Assembly (NCBI RefSeq): GCF_007183175.1
Contig: NZ_AP019807.1
Span: 1,553,001 to 1,617,000, forward strand
DNA from: Microbulbifer sp. GL-2
Lineage (GTDB): Bacteria > Pseudomonadota > Gammaproteobacteria > Pseudomonadales > Cellvibrionaceae
DNA: 64,000 nt
Reading direction: 5' to 3'
Below, piece by piece: positions 39,239-47,375 of the stretch; positions within the stretch are counted from its first letter, which is position 1, and each line of letters begins with the position of its first letter. The notes below the pieces were generated by a model. It was given only the letters and a program-made list of their open reading frames with translations, was not told the DNA's origin and ran no database searches. Made by a program: the position numbers and the translations under genes.

Positions 39239-41095
39239 CTAAGACTTCTCTGTCTCCGGCTGTGCCTCCTCCCAATAGTGATCCAGGTGCAGATCCTTAT
39301 CGCGTCTGTCCTGTTGCAGAGCTTGCAACAGTTGCTCACGGTAGATGCGTGCCTGGGCGATATGCTGGGTTTCATCGCGCCAGTAAGGAAACAGCGCCTC
39401 CAGCATGCGCTCATCATGCTGTTTGAATTTTCGTGCAGCCCGCCGCGCCTGCAGGGGGCTGAGGCCAAGCAGTACCAAAGCTTTTTCGCCGATTGACAGC
39501 GCCGAGTCTACGGTCTCGCGGAAGATATACTTTACTCCGGCTTCCATCAGCGCGTATTGATGCATACGGTTGCGCGCCCTGGCGAGGATAGTCAGGTTGG
39601 GGAAGTGCTTTTGTAGCTGAGCGATGATTTCCAGGGAGGCAGCCTGGTCGCTCAAGGTCAGGATCACCAAGCGTGCACTCTTGGCGCCGGCTGCGCGCAG
39701 CAGGTCCTCTCGAGAGGCATCGCCATAATAGGCCTCAATACCGTAGCGACGTACCAGATCCAGCTGTTCTGCATTGCGTTCCAGCAGTGTGGTGCCGAAG
39801 CCACAGGCATTTAACAGGCGCCCGGTGATCTGCCCAAAGCGGCCGTACCCGATAATGATTACCGGCGAGCCATGGTCCACTGGTGAAGGGCTATCGGGCA
39901 CCAGGGGGCCTTCCGGCCCAACCAGGAAGCGCGGCTGGATGAATTGTTCAAATACAAGTAGCAATACAGGTGTGAGCGCCATTGTCAGAGCGATTAGCGC
40001 CACCAGCAGGCTGCTTGCACCCGCATCCAATACCTGGATTTGGGTGGAAAAGGACACCAGTACGAAACCGAATTCCCCCGCTTGGGCCAGGGACAGGGCG
40101 AATAGCCAGTCCTCTCCTTTTGACAAGCGCATGACCCGCGCCAGGGCGAATAGGACGGCGAATTTCACCAAGACCAGAGCGATTACCAGCCCAAATAACA
40201 GCATCGGATTTTCTGCAATCTGGGCGAAGTTCAGACTGGCGCCCACGGCGATAAAAAAGAGCCCCAACAGCAGCCCTTTGAACGGTTGTATATCCGCCTC
40301 CAATTCGTGGCGAAATTCACTTTCCGCCAGCAGGACACCGGCGAGGAAGGTGCCCAGCGCAGGGGATAAATCCAACCAGCTCATGACCGCGGCGGCGGCG
40401 AACACAATAAGCAGGGAGGTGACAGTAAACATCTCGCGCACCTGGCTTCCCGCTACCAGGCGCAGTAATGGGCCGAGCAAGTAGCGGCCGGCAATTGCAA
40501 AAGCGGCGATGGTACCAATAACTGCGGCGGCATATTGCCATCCACTCAGGCCACTGGCATGTGCCTCGGCGGGGGTGCCGGCAAGGAGTGGCAGCAGAGC
40601 AAGGATGGGGATAACGGCGATATCCTGAAACAGCAGCACAGCAAAGGCGCTGCGTCCGCCCTGGGTTTTCAGCAACCCCTTTTCACTGAGGGATTGCAGC
40701 ACGATAGCGGTGGATGACAGGGCTAAGATCAGACCGATAGCGATCCCGGACCGCCAACCCAGGTCGAATAAAAGCAGCGCCACTCCGGCAATTGCGGCGG
40801 CGGTTAACAGGAGTTGGGCGCTGCCAGTGCCAAGAATCGCACCGCGCATCTGCCAAAGTTTTTTCGGCTGTAATTCCAGGCCAATCAGGAACAGCATCAG
40901 CGCTACACCAAATTCAGCCACATGCATCTCATCGCTGGCATCGCCTACAAGTCCCAGGGCGCTGGGACCAATGGCTACACCGGCGAGCAGATATCCGAGC
41001 ACTGAACCGAGGCCCAGGCGTGTGGCGATGGGCACGGCAATTACCGCTGCCCCCATAAAAATGACCGCCTCTAGGAGGAAGTTAGAGTGTTCCAT
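39239..41095 (-). CDS. CPA2-family monovalent cation/proton antiporter with RCK_N domain (KefB/KefC-like)
   Basis: A 618-residue protein: about 12 membrane segments (residues 1-390; LALSSTAIVLQSLSEKGL and ALGTFLAGVLLAESEFRHEL are KefB/KefC signatures), then a cytosolic RCK_N/TrkA-N domain with the dinucleotide loop IIGYGRFGQITGRLLNACGF and DASREDLLRAAGA. In E. coli, Kef systems are gated by glutathione adducts and protect against electrophiles; whether this one is gated the same way is unknown. Nearby GST and YqjG genes are a suggestive context. Convergent with the CPA1 gene on its left; 13 bases after the next antiporter on the same strand. Confidence 0.9.
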   Translation of the reverse strand: MEHSNFLLEAVIFMGAAVIAVPIATRLGLGSVLGYLLAGVAIGPSALGLVGDASDEMHVAEFGVALMLFLIGLELQPKKLWQMRGAILGTGSAQLLLTAAAIAGVALLLFDLGWRSGIAIGLILALSSTAIVLQSLSEKGLLKTQGGRSAFAVLLFQDIAVIPILALLPLLAGTPAEAHASGLSGWQYAAAVIGTIAAFAIAGRYLLGPLLRLVAGSQVREMFTVTSLLIVFAAAAVMSWLDLSPALGTFLAGVLLAESEFRHELEADIQPFKGLLLGLFFIAVGASLNFAQIAENPMLLFGLVIALVLVKFAVLFALARVMRLSKGEDWLFALSLAQAGEFGFVLVSFSTQIQVLDAGASSLLVALIALTMALTPVLLLVFEQFIQPRFLVGPEGPLVPDSPSPVDHGSPVIIIGYGRFGQITGRLLNACGFGTTLLERNAEQLDLVRRYGIEAYYGDASREDLLRAAGAKSARLVILTLSDQAASLEIIAQLQKHFPNLTILARARNRMHQYALMEAGVKYIFRETVDSALSIGEKALVLLGLSPLQARRAARKFKQHDERMLEALFPYWRDETQHIAQARIYREQLLQALQQDRRDKDLHLDHYWEEAQPETEKS

Positions 41096-41108
41096 CAATC
41101 AGTATTCG

Positions 41109-42416
41109 CTATTTGGCAGTTTGTCGTTGACTGGCTTCCACCGCGCTCTCCGGCTCGGCAAACTCCCGGCTGCGGCGGATTAATGGGGCTATGGTAGAGC
41201 CCTGCACCACGATAGAAAAGAGCACCACGCCATAGGTCATCACCACCCACAGGTAGCGCAGGTCTTGCCCCTGCACGAAGGCACTGCCGGAGGGAATAGA
41301 CATAGCCAGGGCCAGGGCCAGGCCGCCCTTGAGGCCGCCCCAGATCAGTATCCGGCTGGTATAGGGGTGATAGCGCCGCCGTCTTTTCAGGTACACGAAG
41401 GGCACAGTCACTGCCATGACCCGCGCCAGCAATACGATAACAATGCCTACCACCATTAGCAGGTAGTCTGCCGGACGCAGGTCGATAGTGATCAGGAACA
41501 GACCCACCAACAGGAACAACAAGCCGTTGAGGAAGTCTTCAGTGATATTCCAGAAGTTATCCAGTTCATGCTGGCTAACCCGGGAAAATCCGCGTTCACG
41601 GGTAAAGTTGCCGATAATAATGCCGCTTACCACCATCGCCAGCGCGCCGGATACACCGAGAATATTGGCCAGTGAGAACCCTGCCGTAGGGATTACCAGA
41701 GTGAGCAACAATTCCAGGCTGTGGTCATCGGTGCAGCAGATTAACCAATGAAACAGTCCACCAATTATCAACCCCAGTAAAATGCCGCCTACAGCTTCTA
41801 CGATGAATAGCTCTGCGACGGCGGGAACAGTCGGCTGGCCACCTTCAAATGCCACGGCATATATGACCGCAAATACTACGATACCGAAGCCATCGTTAAA
41901 CAAGGATTCCCCTTCCACCTGGATGGAAACCTGCTCTGGTGCTTTCAGGTTCTTCATAATTGCCAGCACGGCGATGGGATCAGTGGGAGAGATAAGTGCG
42001 CCAAATAACAGGCAATAGATAAAGGCTACTGGCATATTGATCAGCATCAGGAACCAATACAGCAGTGCACCGACGACAAATGTGGAAATCAGGGTGCCGA
42101 CGATCGCTAGCAAGCCGATTTCCAGTTTTTGGTTGCGCAGCTCCAGAAGGTCGATATGCAAACTGCCAGCGAAAAGCAGGAAGCCCAGCATGCCTTTCAG
42201 CAGGATATCCTCCAAATTGAGCAGTGGCAGTAGCTGGTCCGCCCAGGTGCGCAATTCCACCACCCCCAGTTTGCCCAAACCAGTCACGATCAATGACAGT
42301 GCCAGGGCGCCGGTAGTGATCGCAATCGTAGTTTGTGCGCGCAGCACATACTGATTAAGAAAACCGAGAAAAACCGACACGGCGGCAAGAAAACAAAAGG
42401 TGTAATAGACTTCCAT
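41109..42416 (-). CDS. CPA1-family cation/proton antiporter
   Basis: A 435-residue membrane protein with about 12 helices. GALISPTDPIAVLAIMKNL and EGESLFNDGFGIVVFAVIYA are the CPA1 ion-translocation motifs; GLKGGLALALAMSIP is also typical. It is compact, without the long C-terminal tail of the other CPA1 protein in this window. ATG at 42416 is chosen; an upstream TTG at 42461 adds 15 polar residues. Same operon as the KefB/C-like gene. Confidence 0.88.
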   Translation of the reverse strand: MEVYYTFCFLAAVSVFLGFLNQYVLRAQTTIAITTGALALSLIVTGLGKLGVVELRTWADQLLPLLNLEDILLKGMLGFLLFAGSLHIDLLELRNQKLEIGLLAIVGTLISTFVVGALLYWFLMLINMPVAFIYCLLFGALISPTDPIAVLAIMKNLKAPEQVSIQVEGESLFNDGFGIVVFAVIYAVAFEGGQPTVPAVAELFIVEAVGGILLGLIIGGLFHWLICCTDDHSLELLLTLVIPTAGFSLANILGVSGALAMVVSGIIIGNFTRERGFSRVSQHELDNFWNITEDFLNGLLFLLVGLFLITIDLRPADYLLMVVGIVIVLLARVMAVTVPFVYLKRRRRYHPYTSRILIWGGLKGGLALALAMSIPSGSAFVQGQDLRYLWVVMTYGVVLFSIVVQGSTIAPLIRRSREFAEPESAVEASQRQTAK

Positions 42417-42880
42417 GCCGTGCGTGGACTCCAGGGGTGAAATTTCCGGGACGACTCCCAACCCTTAAATAAAGGAGCAGTGGCATCTGCTCTCTCAGCG
42501 GGCAAATTTATCAGTTTTGAGCGTGCCGTTATTGTAGTCGCGAGAGGGCCGCTCGATTTTCTCGTGAGGAGGGCTCAGGTTACCGGAGTTACGCAGGGGC
42601 GCGCCTTGTGGATACAGACGGCCAACGCCTCTTTAGGAGCGCGCAATTGTAGCGGCTCTCAGGTAGTACACAACTGCATTTTTCATTTTCGTGCTGAGCT
42701 AGGTCATAAGGGTAGTTAAAGCTGTTAGGGCATGATTTTTATCAATTTTTGACACCTGATTCCTTATTTAAGTGTATTTTAGCAGTTCCTCCGCCTGTGC
42801 CATTCATCTCCCAGGTTGGTTTCCAACTACACTGGATGCATTCCACTGTCTCTTATTTCCCCACAGCAAGAGAGCAAGTC
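42417..42880. promoter_or_regulatory. divergent promoter region between antiporter and DoxX genes
   Basis: A 464-base gap with no convincing gene; a 79-codon frame at 42480 shows no protein character. TTGACA at 42749-42754 is a perfect -35 element pointing toward doxX, but the expected -10 position is weak. The promoter of the minus-strand antiporter pair must also be here. Confidence 0.35.
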
Positions 42881-43279
42881 ATGGAGAATCATCACGTATT
42901 GTGCGACACCTCCAAACTGGTTGGGCGGGTGTTGATGTCCCTGATCTTTATTTTTGCCGGCTGGAACAAAATTGGCGGCTATGAAATGACGGAGGCCTTT
43001 ATGGTATCCATGGGGCTCCCTGCCCTGTTGTTGCCCCTGGTGATCGTGGTTGAGTTGGTGGGTGGGCTGGCGGTATTTTTTGGTTTTTTTACCCGCATAT
43101 CAGCGCTGATTCTCTTCCTTTTCTGCCTAGCCAGCGCTTGGATGGTGCACTTTGCTCCCGGTGACTCGGGGGAGATGACCAGTTTTATGAAGAACATCGC
43201 TATTGCCGGTGGCTTCCTGATTCTCGCGTGTGCTGGCGCCGGACGGTTCAGCCTGGACCACTGGATACGTAAAAAGTAG
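42881..43279 (+). CDS. DoxX-family membrane protein (YqjF-like)
   Basis: A 132-residue inner-membrane protein with four helices. LVGRVLMSLIFIFAGWNKIG and GLPALLLPLVIVVELVGGLA are DoxX signatures. In E. coli the DoxX protein YqjF lies beside yqjG, and here the YqjG gene follows after 47 bases, which supports the YqjF-like label. Function in redox or quinone stress is likely but not established. ATG at 42881 has AGAG ahead of it and gives a normal length; the frame is open from 42749. Confidence 0.88.
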   Translation: MENHHVLCDTSKLVGRVLMSLIFIFAGWNKIGGYEMTEAFMVSMGLPALLLPLVIVVELVGGLAVFFGFFTRISALILFLFCLASAWMVHFAPGDSGEMTSFMKNIAIAGGFLILACAGAGRFSLDHWIRKK

Positions 43280-43326
43280 TTTTTGAATGCGTATTTGGAG
43301 GCTATTCGCGATAGCGCCTGGAGGTA

Positions 43327-44310
43327 ATGATGGGCCTTTTGGTCGAGGGCCAGTGGCACGACCACTGGTATGACACCGACAAGCAGGGTGGCGAGTATTT
43401 GCGGGAGGCGGCACAACTACTCAACTGGATAACAAATGATGGAAGCCCCGGGCTAACTGGCGAGGGCGGCTTTGCGGCCGAGGCCGGTCGCTATCACCTG
43501 TATGTCTCCCTCGCCTGCCCCTGGGCTCACCGCACGCTGATTTTCCGTACATTAAAAGGGTTACAGGACTCTATCGATGTCTCAATAGTCAGCCCCTTTA
43601 TGCGTGAATATGGTTGGTCTTTTAATACCCAGGAAGGTAGTAGCGGTGATCGACTCTTCCAGAGTGACTACCTATACCAGCTTTATCAGCGCAACCGCCG
43701 TGATTACAGCGGGCGCGTTACTGTGCCGGTACTCTGGGACAAGCAGCGTCAATGTATAGTGAACAATGAGTCGTCGGAAATCATCCGCATGTTCAACAGT
43801 GCCTTCGACCAACTTACCGGTAATGAAGAGGATTTTTACCCGGAAGACCTGCAAGGCGATATCGATGCCACCAATGATGTGGTGTACGAAAACGTGAACA
43901 ATGGTGTCTATCGAGCCGGATTCGCCACCTCTCAGGAGGCCTACGAGCGTGCTTATGAATCTTTATTCAGTACTCTCGGCCAGTTAGAGCAGCGCCTCGA
44001 GAATAACCGTTATCTGACGGGCGACAGGGTTAGTGAGGCTGACTGGCGCCTGTTCACCACACTAATCCGTTTTGATGCGGTATATCACGGTCACTTCAAG
44101 TGCAACAAGCAGCGTCTGGCGGATTATAAAAATCTGTGGGGTTTTACCCGCGAGTTATATCAGTGGCCCGGAGTCGCGGAAACTGTGGATTTTTTCCATA
44201 TCAAACATCATTACTACGGCAGCCACCTGCACATTAACCCTACCGCTATCGTACCAAGGGGGCCTGAGCTGGATTACTCAGCACCCCATAGACGCGGCCA
44301 AACGATTTAA
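43327..44310 (+). CDS. yqjG: glutathionyl-hydroquinone reductase (YqjG/Xi-class GST)
   Basis: A 327-residue enzyme that reduces glutathionyl-hydroquinones. The active-site block is LACPWAHRTLIFRTLKGL with Cys64, and NNESSEIIRMFNSAFD, RAGFATSQEAYERA and LFTTLIRFDAVYHGHFKCN are characteristic of this class. Length equals E. coli YqjG (328). Second gene of the doxX operon. Confidence 0.93.
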   Translation: MMGLLVEGQWHDHWYDTDKQGGEYLREAAQLLNWITNDGSPGLTGEGGFAAEAGRYHLYVSLACPWAHRTLIFRTLKGLQDSIDVSIVSPFMREYGWSFNTQEGSSGDRLFQSDYLYQLYQRNRRDYSGRVTVPVLWDKQRQCIVNNESSEIIRMFNSAFDQLTGNEEDFYPEDLQGDIDATNDVVYENVNNGVYRAGFATSQEAYERAYESLFSTLGQLEQRLENNRYLTGDRVSEADWRLFTTLIRFDAVYHGHFKCNKQRLADYKNLWGFTRELYQWPGVAETVDFFHIKHHYYGSHLHINPTAIVPRGPELDYSAPHRRGQTI

Positions 44311-44362
44311 AAGAGCACACCTATACTGCTGGTTGCTGTGAAACTGCTACCCGAGGATCACC

Positions 44363-44958
44363 ATGAAACTCTTCTACACTCCCGGTGCCTGTTCCCTGTC
44401 CCCACATATTGTTGCTCTCGAAGCGGGTATCGACCTGGATTTGTGCAAAGTTGATTTGAAGACTCACACCATGGAAAACGGCGATGACTTCAGGAAGATC
44501 AATCCGAAAGGGTATATTCCCGCATTGCAGCTTGAAGGGGGGAGATACTGACTGAGGGATCGACGATAGTGCAGTTTCTCGCCGAGCAAAAACCCGATGC
44601 GCACCTGGCCCCACCTGTGGGAAGCCTCGCCCATTACCGCCTGCTGGAGTGGCTTAATTTCCTCAGTGCAGAAGTACATCAATTGTTTAAGCCCTTATTC
44701 TGGGATGGTCCAGAGGATGAAAAAAAGCAGGCGAGGGATAGCTTGGTGCGGCGTTTCGACTATATCGAGAAGCACTTAAATAAAGATTATCTGATGGGCG
44801 ATGAGTTCTCAGTGGCGGATGCCTATCTGTATGTGCTGTCCCGCTGGCTGGAAGCCCAGCAGTTCGACATGTCACAGTGGCCCAAACTGCAGGCTTACCA
44901 GGAGCGTATGGCGCAGAGACCATCGGTAAAACAGGCGCTGCAGGAGGAAGAGATTTAG
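44363..44958 (+). pseudogene. glutathione S-transferase (GstA-like), frameshifted in a G6 run
   Basis: About 198 residues if repaired. MKLFYTPGACSLSPHIVALE and NPKGYIPALQLEGG start a beta/alpha GST of the bacterial GstA type with the usual N-terminal Cys; the frame then stops (TGA at 44549-44551). Adding one G to the six-G run at 44536-44541 gives GGEILTEGSTIVQFLAEQKP and continues into the helical domain (FDYIEKHLNKDYLMGDEFSV ... KQALQEEEI) to the stop at 44958. The rest is perfectly conserved, so this is either a very recent break or a base-calling error. Third gene in the doxX-yqjG direction. Confidence 0.88.
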
Positions 44959-44980
44959 AGGAATGCCGGGCCCCTGTGAA

Positions 44981-46240
44981 TTACCGCGGGGTAAAGCGCT
45001 TGTTCACGGGAATATCGGACTCGATGGGCTTGCGGGCCTGTGCAATTACCACCGCGGAAAACAGTGCTGCTACCGCACAGCCAAACATGGACCCGGCGAT
45101 GGGCACCAATGTCCCAGTGTGCAGGCTGCTCACTACACCACCGAGAACCCCACCGGTAATAAAAATCGTTGCTCCATAGAGAGCGTTGGCGCTGCCGCTG
45201 ATTTTAGGGAAAAACTCCAGGTAGCAAGCAGCGGCGTTGGGCCCGGTAATACCGATACAACTCATCACCATCACCAGGGGCACCATCCACAGGGTTATTT
45301 CGCGGATACCTGTCAGGGTGCCGAGCAATAGCAGACCACAGCCCAATATCTGCAGTGTGATACCAGCCAGCAGTATATTTCGCGGCTGGAACAGGTTCAG
45401 CAGGCGAATATTGACCTGAACCATGCAGATCAGGCCCAAAATGCAGGCACCGAAGAACAGGGGGAAATTACTGGCACTGACCCCGAAATAATCCATAAAG
45501 ACAAAGGGGGCGGTGGTGATATAGATAAACATTGAGCCGCTGACACAGGCCTGGGCTCCCAGAAAACCCAGGGCTCGGCGGTTGCCCAGCACCTGGCCGT
45601 AGCTGGAGATCAGCGAACCCAGGGGCATCAGCTGGCGTCGCGCACGGGTAAAGCGCGGTACCGTCTCCGGTAACAGTAGGCGCACGAGTACCAGCATGGC
45701 TACTGCGTACATAAGTAAAAATACAAAAATGCTTTGCCAGCCGCCAACCGCCAGTAGCAGCGCTCCGATTACCGGTGCAATCAGGGGGGCGATCAGCATG
45801 ATGGTGCTGATCATGGAGATAATCTTGGCTGCTTCGCGTCCACTGTGCAGGTCGCGCACAATTGCCGCACAGATCACCGTGGCAAAGCCACCGCCTATGG
45901 CCTGCAGGAAGCGCAGGATAATCAGCTGGTCGACATGATCGGTGAACAGGACCAGTAAAGAACTGACGATATAGATGCAAAGACCGATGGTGCCGACCAG
46001 GCGTCGCCCCCAACGATCAGACAGGGGGCCTCCACACAGCTGCCCCAGGGCAAAACCGAGCAGGAAACTCGAAACCGAATACTGCACCCGCTCCACTTCG
46101 GTATCGAGTGCCGCCGCCATGGCCGGGATTGCGGGCAGGTAACTGTCGATCGAGAAGGGGGTCAGGGAAACCAGGGCCGCCAGCCAGACCACCAGCCAGC
46201 GCGGCGCCTTCTGCTCAGTGGTTAAAGCGGTCGATGTCAT
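44981..46240 (-). CDS. Bcr/CflA-family multidrug efflux MFS transporter
   Basis: A 419-residue 12-helix major facilitator. FSIDSYLPAIPAMAAAL, then GLALGQL-like FALGQLCGGPLSDRWGRR (the MFS loop 2-3 motif), and FLQAIGGGFATVICAAIVRD are typical of Bcr/CflA drug exporters. ATG at 46240 is chosen; a GTG 12 codons earlier lacks a better ribosome site. Convergent with the GST gene on its left (22 bases apart). Confidence 0.9.
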   Translation of the reverse strand: MTSTALTTEQKAPRWLVVWLAALVSLTPFSIDSYLPAIPAMAAALDTEVERVQYSVSSFLLGFALGQLCGGPLSDRWGRRLVGTIGLCIYIVSSLLVLFTDHVDQLIILRFLQAIGGGFATVICAAIVRDLHSGREAAKIISMISTIMLIAPLIAPVIGALLLAVGGWQSIFVFLLMYAVAMLVLVRLLLPETVPRFTRARRQLMPLGSLISSYGQVLGNRRALGFLGAQACVSGSMFIYITTAPFVFMDYFGVSASNFPLFFGACILGLICMVQVNIRLLNLFQPRNILLAGITLQILGCGLLLLGTLTGIREITLWMVPLVMVMSCIGITGPNAAACYLEFFPKISGSANALYGATIFITGGVLGGVVSSLHTGTLVPIAGSMFGCAVAALFSAVVIAQARKPIESDIPVNKRFTPR

Positions 46241-46381
46241 GCAATTGCTCTGGTACGACTTGGAGGGCGGTTCCACGACGGCGGCAGCAGTGCTATCGAG
46301 CTAAAAGCGTAGTCGCGGGGAAGTGGCCATGGTAGAAGGCCGTGAGCACATTATCCAGTGCCCACGCTGGAAGGGAGCAAC

Positions 46382-47236
46382 TTAGTGCTTGTCTTCCCGA
46401 AGTGTGTACAAACCCTGTTTCAGTTTTAACAGGTGCTCCTGTAACTGTGGTCCTTTGCGCTGGGCTACGCCAATAGCGAGAACATCGATTACCACCAGAT
46501 GGGCAATACGAGAGGATAGTGGAGTGTAGATCTCAATATCCTCCTCTACATCCACCTCCAAAGGGATGCTTGCCTGCTGTGCTACTGGTGAACCACTGGG
46601 TGCCAGGCCGATTACCAATGCACCCTGTTCTTTCGCCATTCCCATGGAGCGCAATAGCGCCTTGGTGCGTCCACTTTGTGAGATGGCAACCACTACATCG
46701 CCCGGGACCATGGACATGGCCGACATATTCTGGATGTGATGGTCGGAGTGAGCTGCGGTTGCCAGTTGCAGGCGGAAGAATTTGTGCTGGGCGTCGGCAG
46801 CAACGGCACCGGAGGCGCCAAAACCAAAAAATTCGACGCGCTTGGAGGCGGCCATGGTTGTCACTGCGGCTTCCAGTGCACGATCATCAATCCTGTCGCG
46901 CACCTTAAGTAGCGTGTCCACGGTGGAGTCGAAGACCTTGCGCTTGTACTCGGCGATAGTATCGGTTTCTGTCACCGCGATCTGCCCAAAGCTGGGACTT
47001 GAGGCCAGCTGCTGTGCCAGGTTCAACTTGAACTCCTGGAAACCGGAACAACCCACGGCGCGGCAAAAGCGTACCACTGTGGGCTCGCTCACCTGGGCTT
47101 CGGTGGCCAGGTCAACAATACGCATATGGATGATTTCATCCGGGTTAGCGAGAATATACTCCGCCACCTTGCGCTCCGATTTGCGCATGGATGACAGTTG
47201 TTCACTGATTCGTTGCGTGACTTCCGCCGGTTTCAC
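46382..47236 (-). CDS. hexR: HexR, RpiR-family transcriptional regulator of sugar metabolism
   Basis: A 284-residue repressor. The N-terminal RpiR-type helix-turn-helix domain (1-77) includes KSERKVAEYILANP and ATEAQVSEPTVVRFCRAVGC; the C-terminal SIS domain (about 125-255) has VEFFGFGASGAVAADAQHKFF and VVAISQSGRTK. Sequence follows Pseudomonas HexR along its length. HexR senses 2-keto-3-deoxy-6-phosphogluconate and controls the Entner-Doudoroff and other central carbon genes. None of those targets lies in this window. Divergent from uvrD across 139 bases. Confidence 0.92.
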   Translation of the reverse strand: MKPAEVTQRISEQLSSMRKSERKVAEYILANPDEIIHMRIVDLATEAQVSEPTVVRFCRAVGCSGFQEFKLNLAQQLASSPSFGQIAVTETDTIAEYKRKVFDSTVDTLLKVRDRIDDRALEAAVTTMAASKRVEFFGFGASGAVAADAQHKFFRLQLATAAHSDHHIQNMSAMSMVPGDVVVAISQSGRTKALLRSMGMAKEQGALVIGLAPSGSPVAQQASIPLEVDVEEDIEIYTPLSSRIAHLVVIDVLAIGVAQRKGPQLQEHLLKLKQGLYTLREDKH

Positions 47237-47375
47237 AGGGCTACCTTCGCTATGCCAGATGGCGCAGTGTAGCCGCTGCGCCCCCCGCTGGCGAGCGGCT
47301 TTGCGTTGTTGGAGTGGGTAAAATGCTGTTTATTTACACAGGTCTTGTGCGGCAGCTCTGGTACAATCCGTGCCC

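Noticed and set aside
42480..42719. 79-codon frame in the antiporter-doxX gap
   Set aside because: No ribosome site and no protein-like pattern; the region is better explained as a divergent promoter.
47320..47340. HexR self-binding site before hexR
   Set aside because: TGTTTATTTACA has TGT/ACA ends but not the spacing of the known HexR site, so it is not supported.
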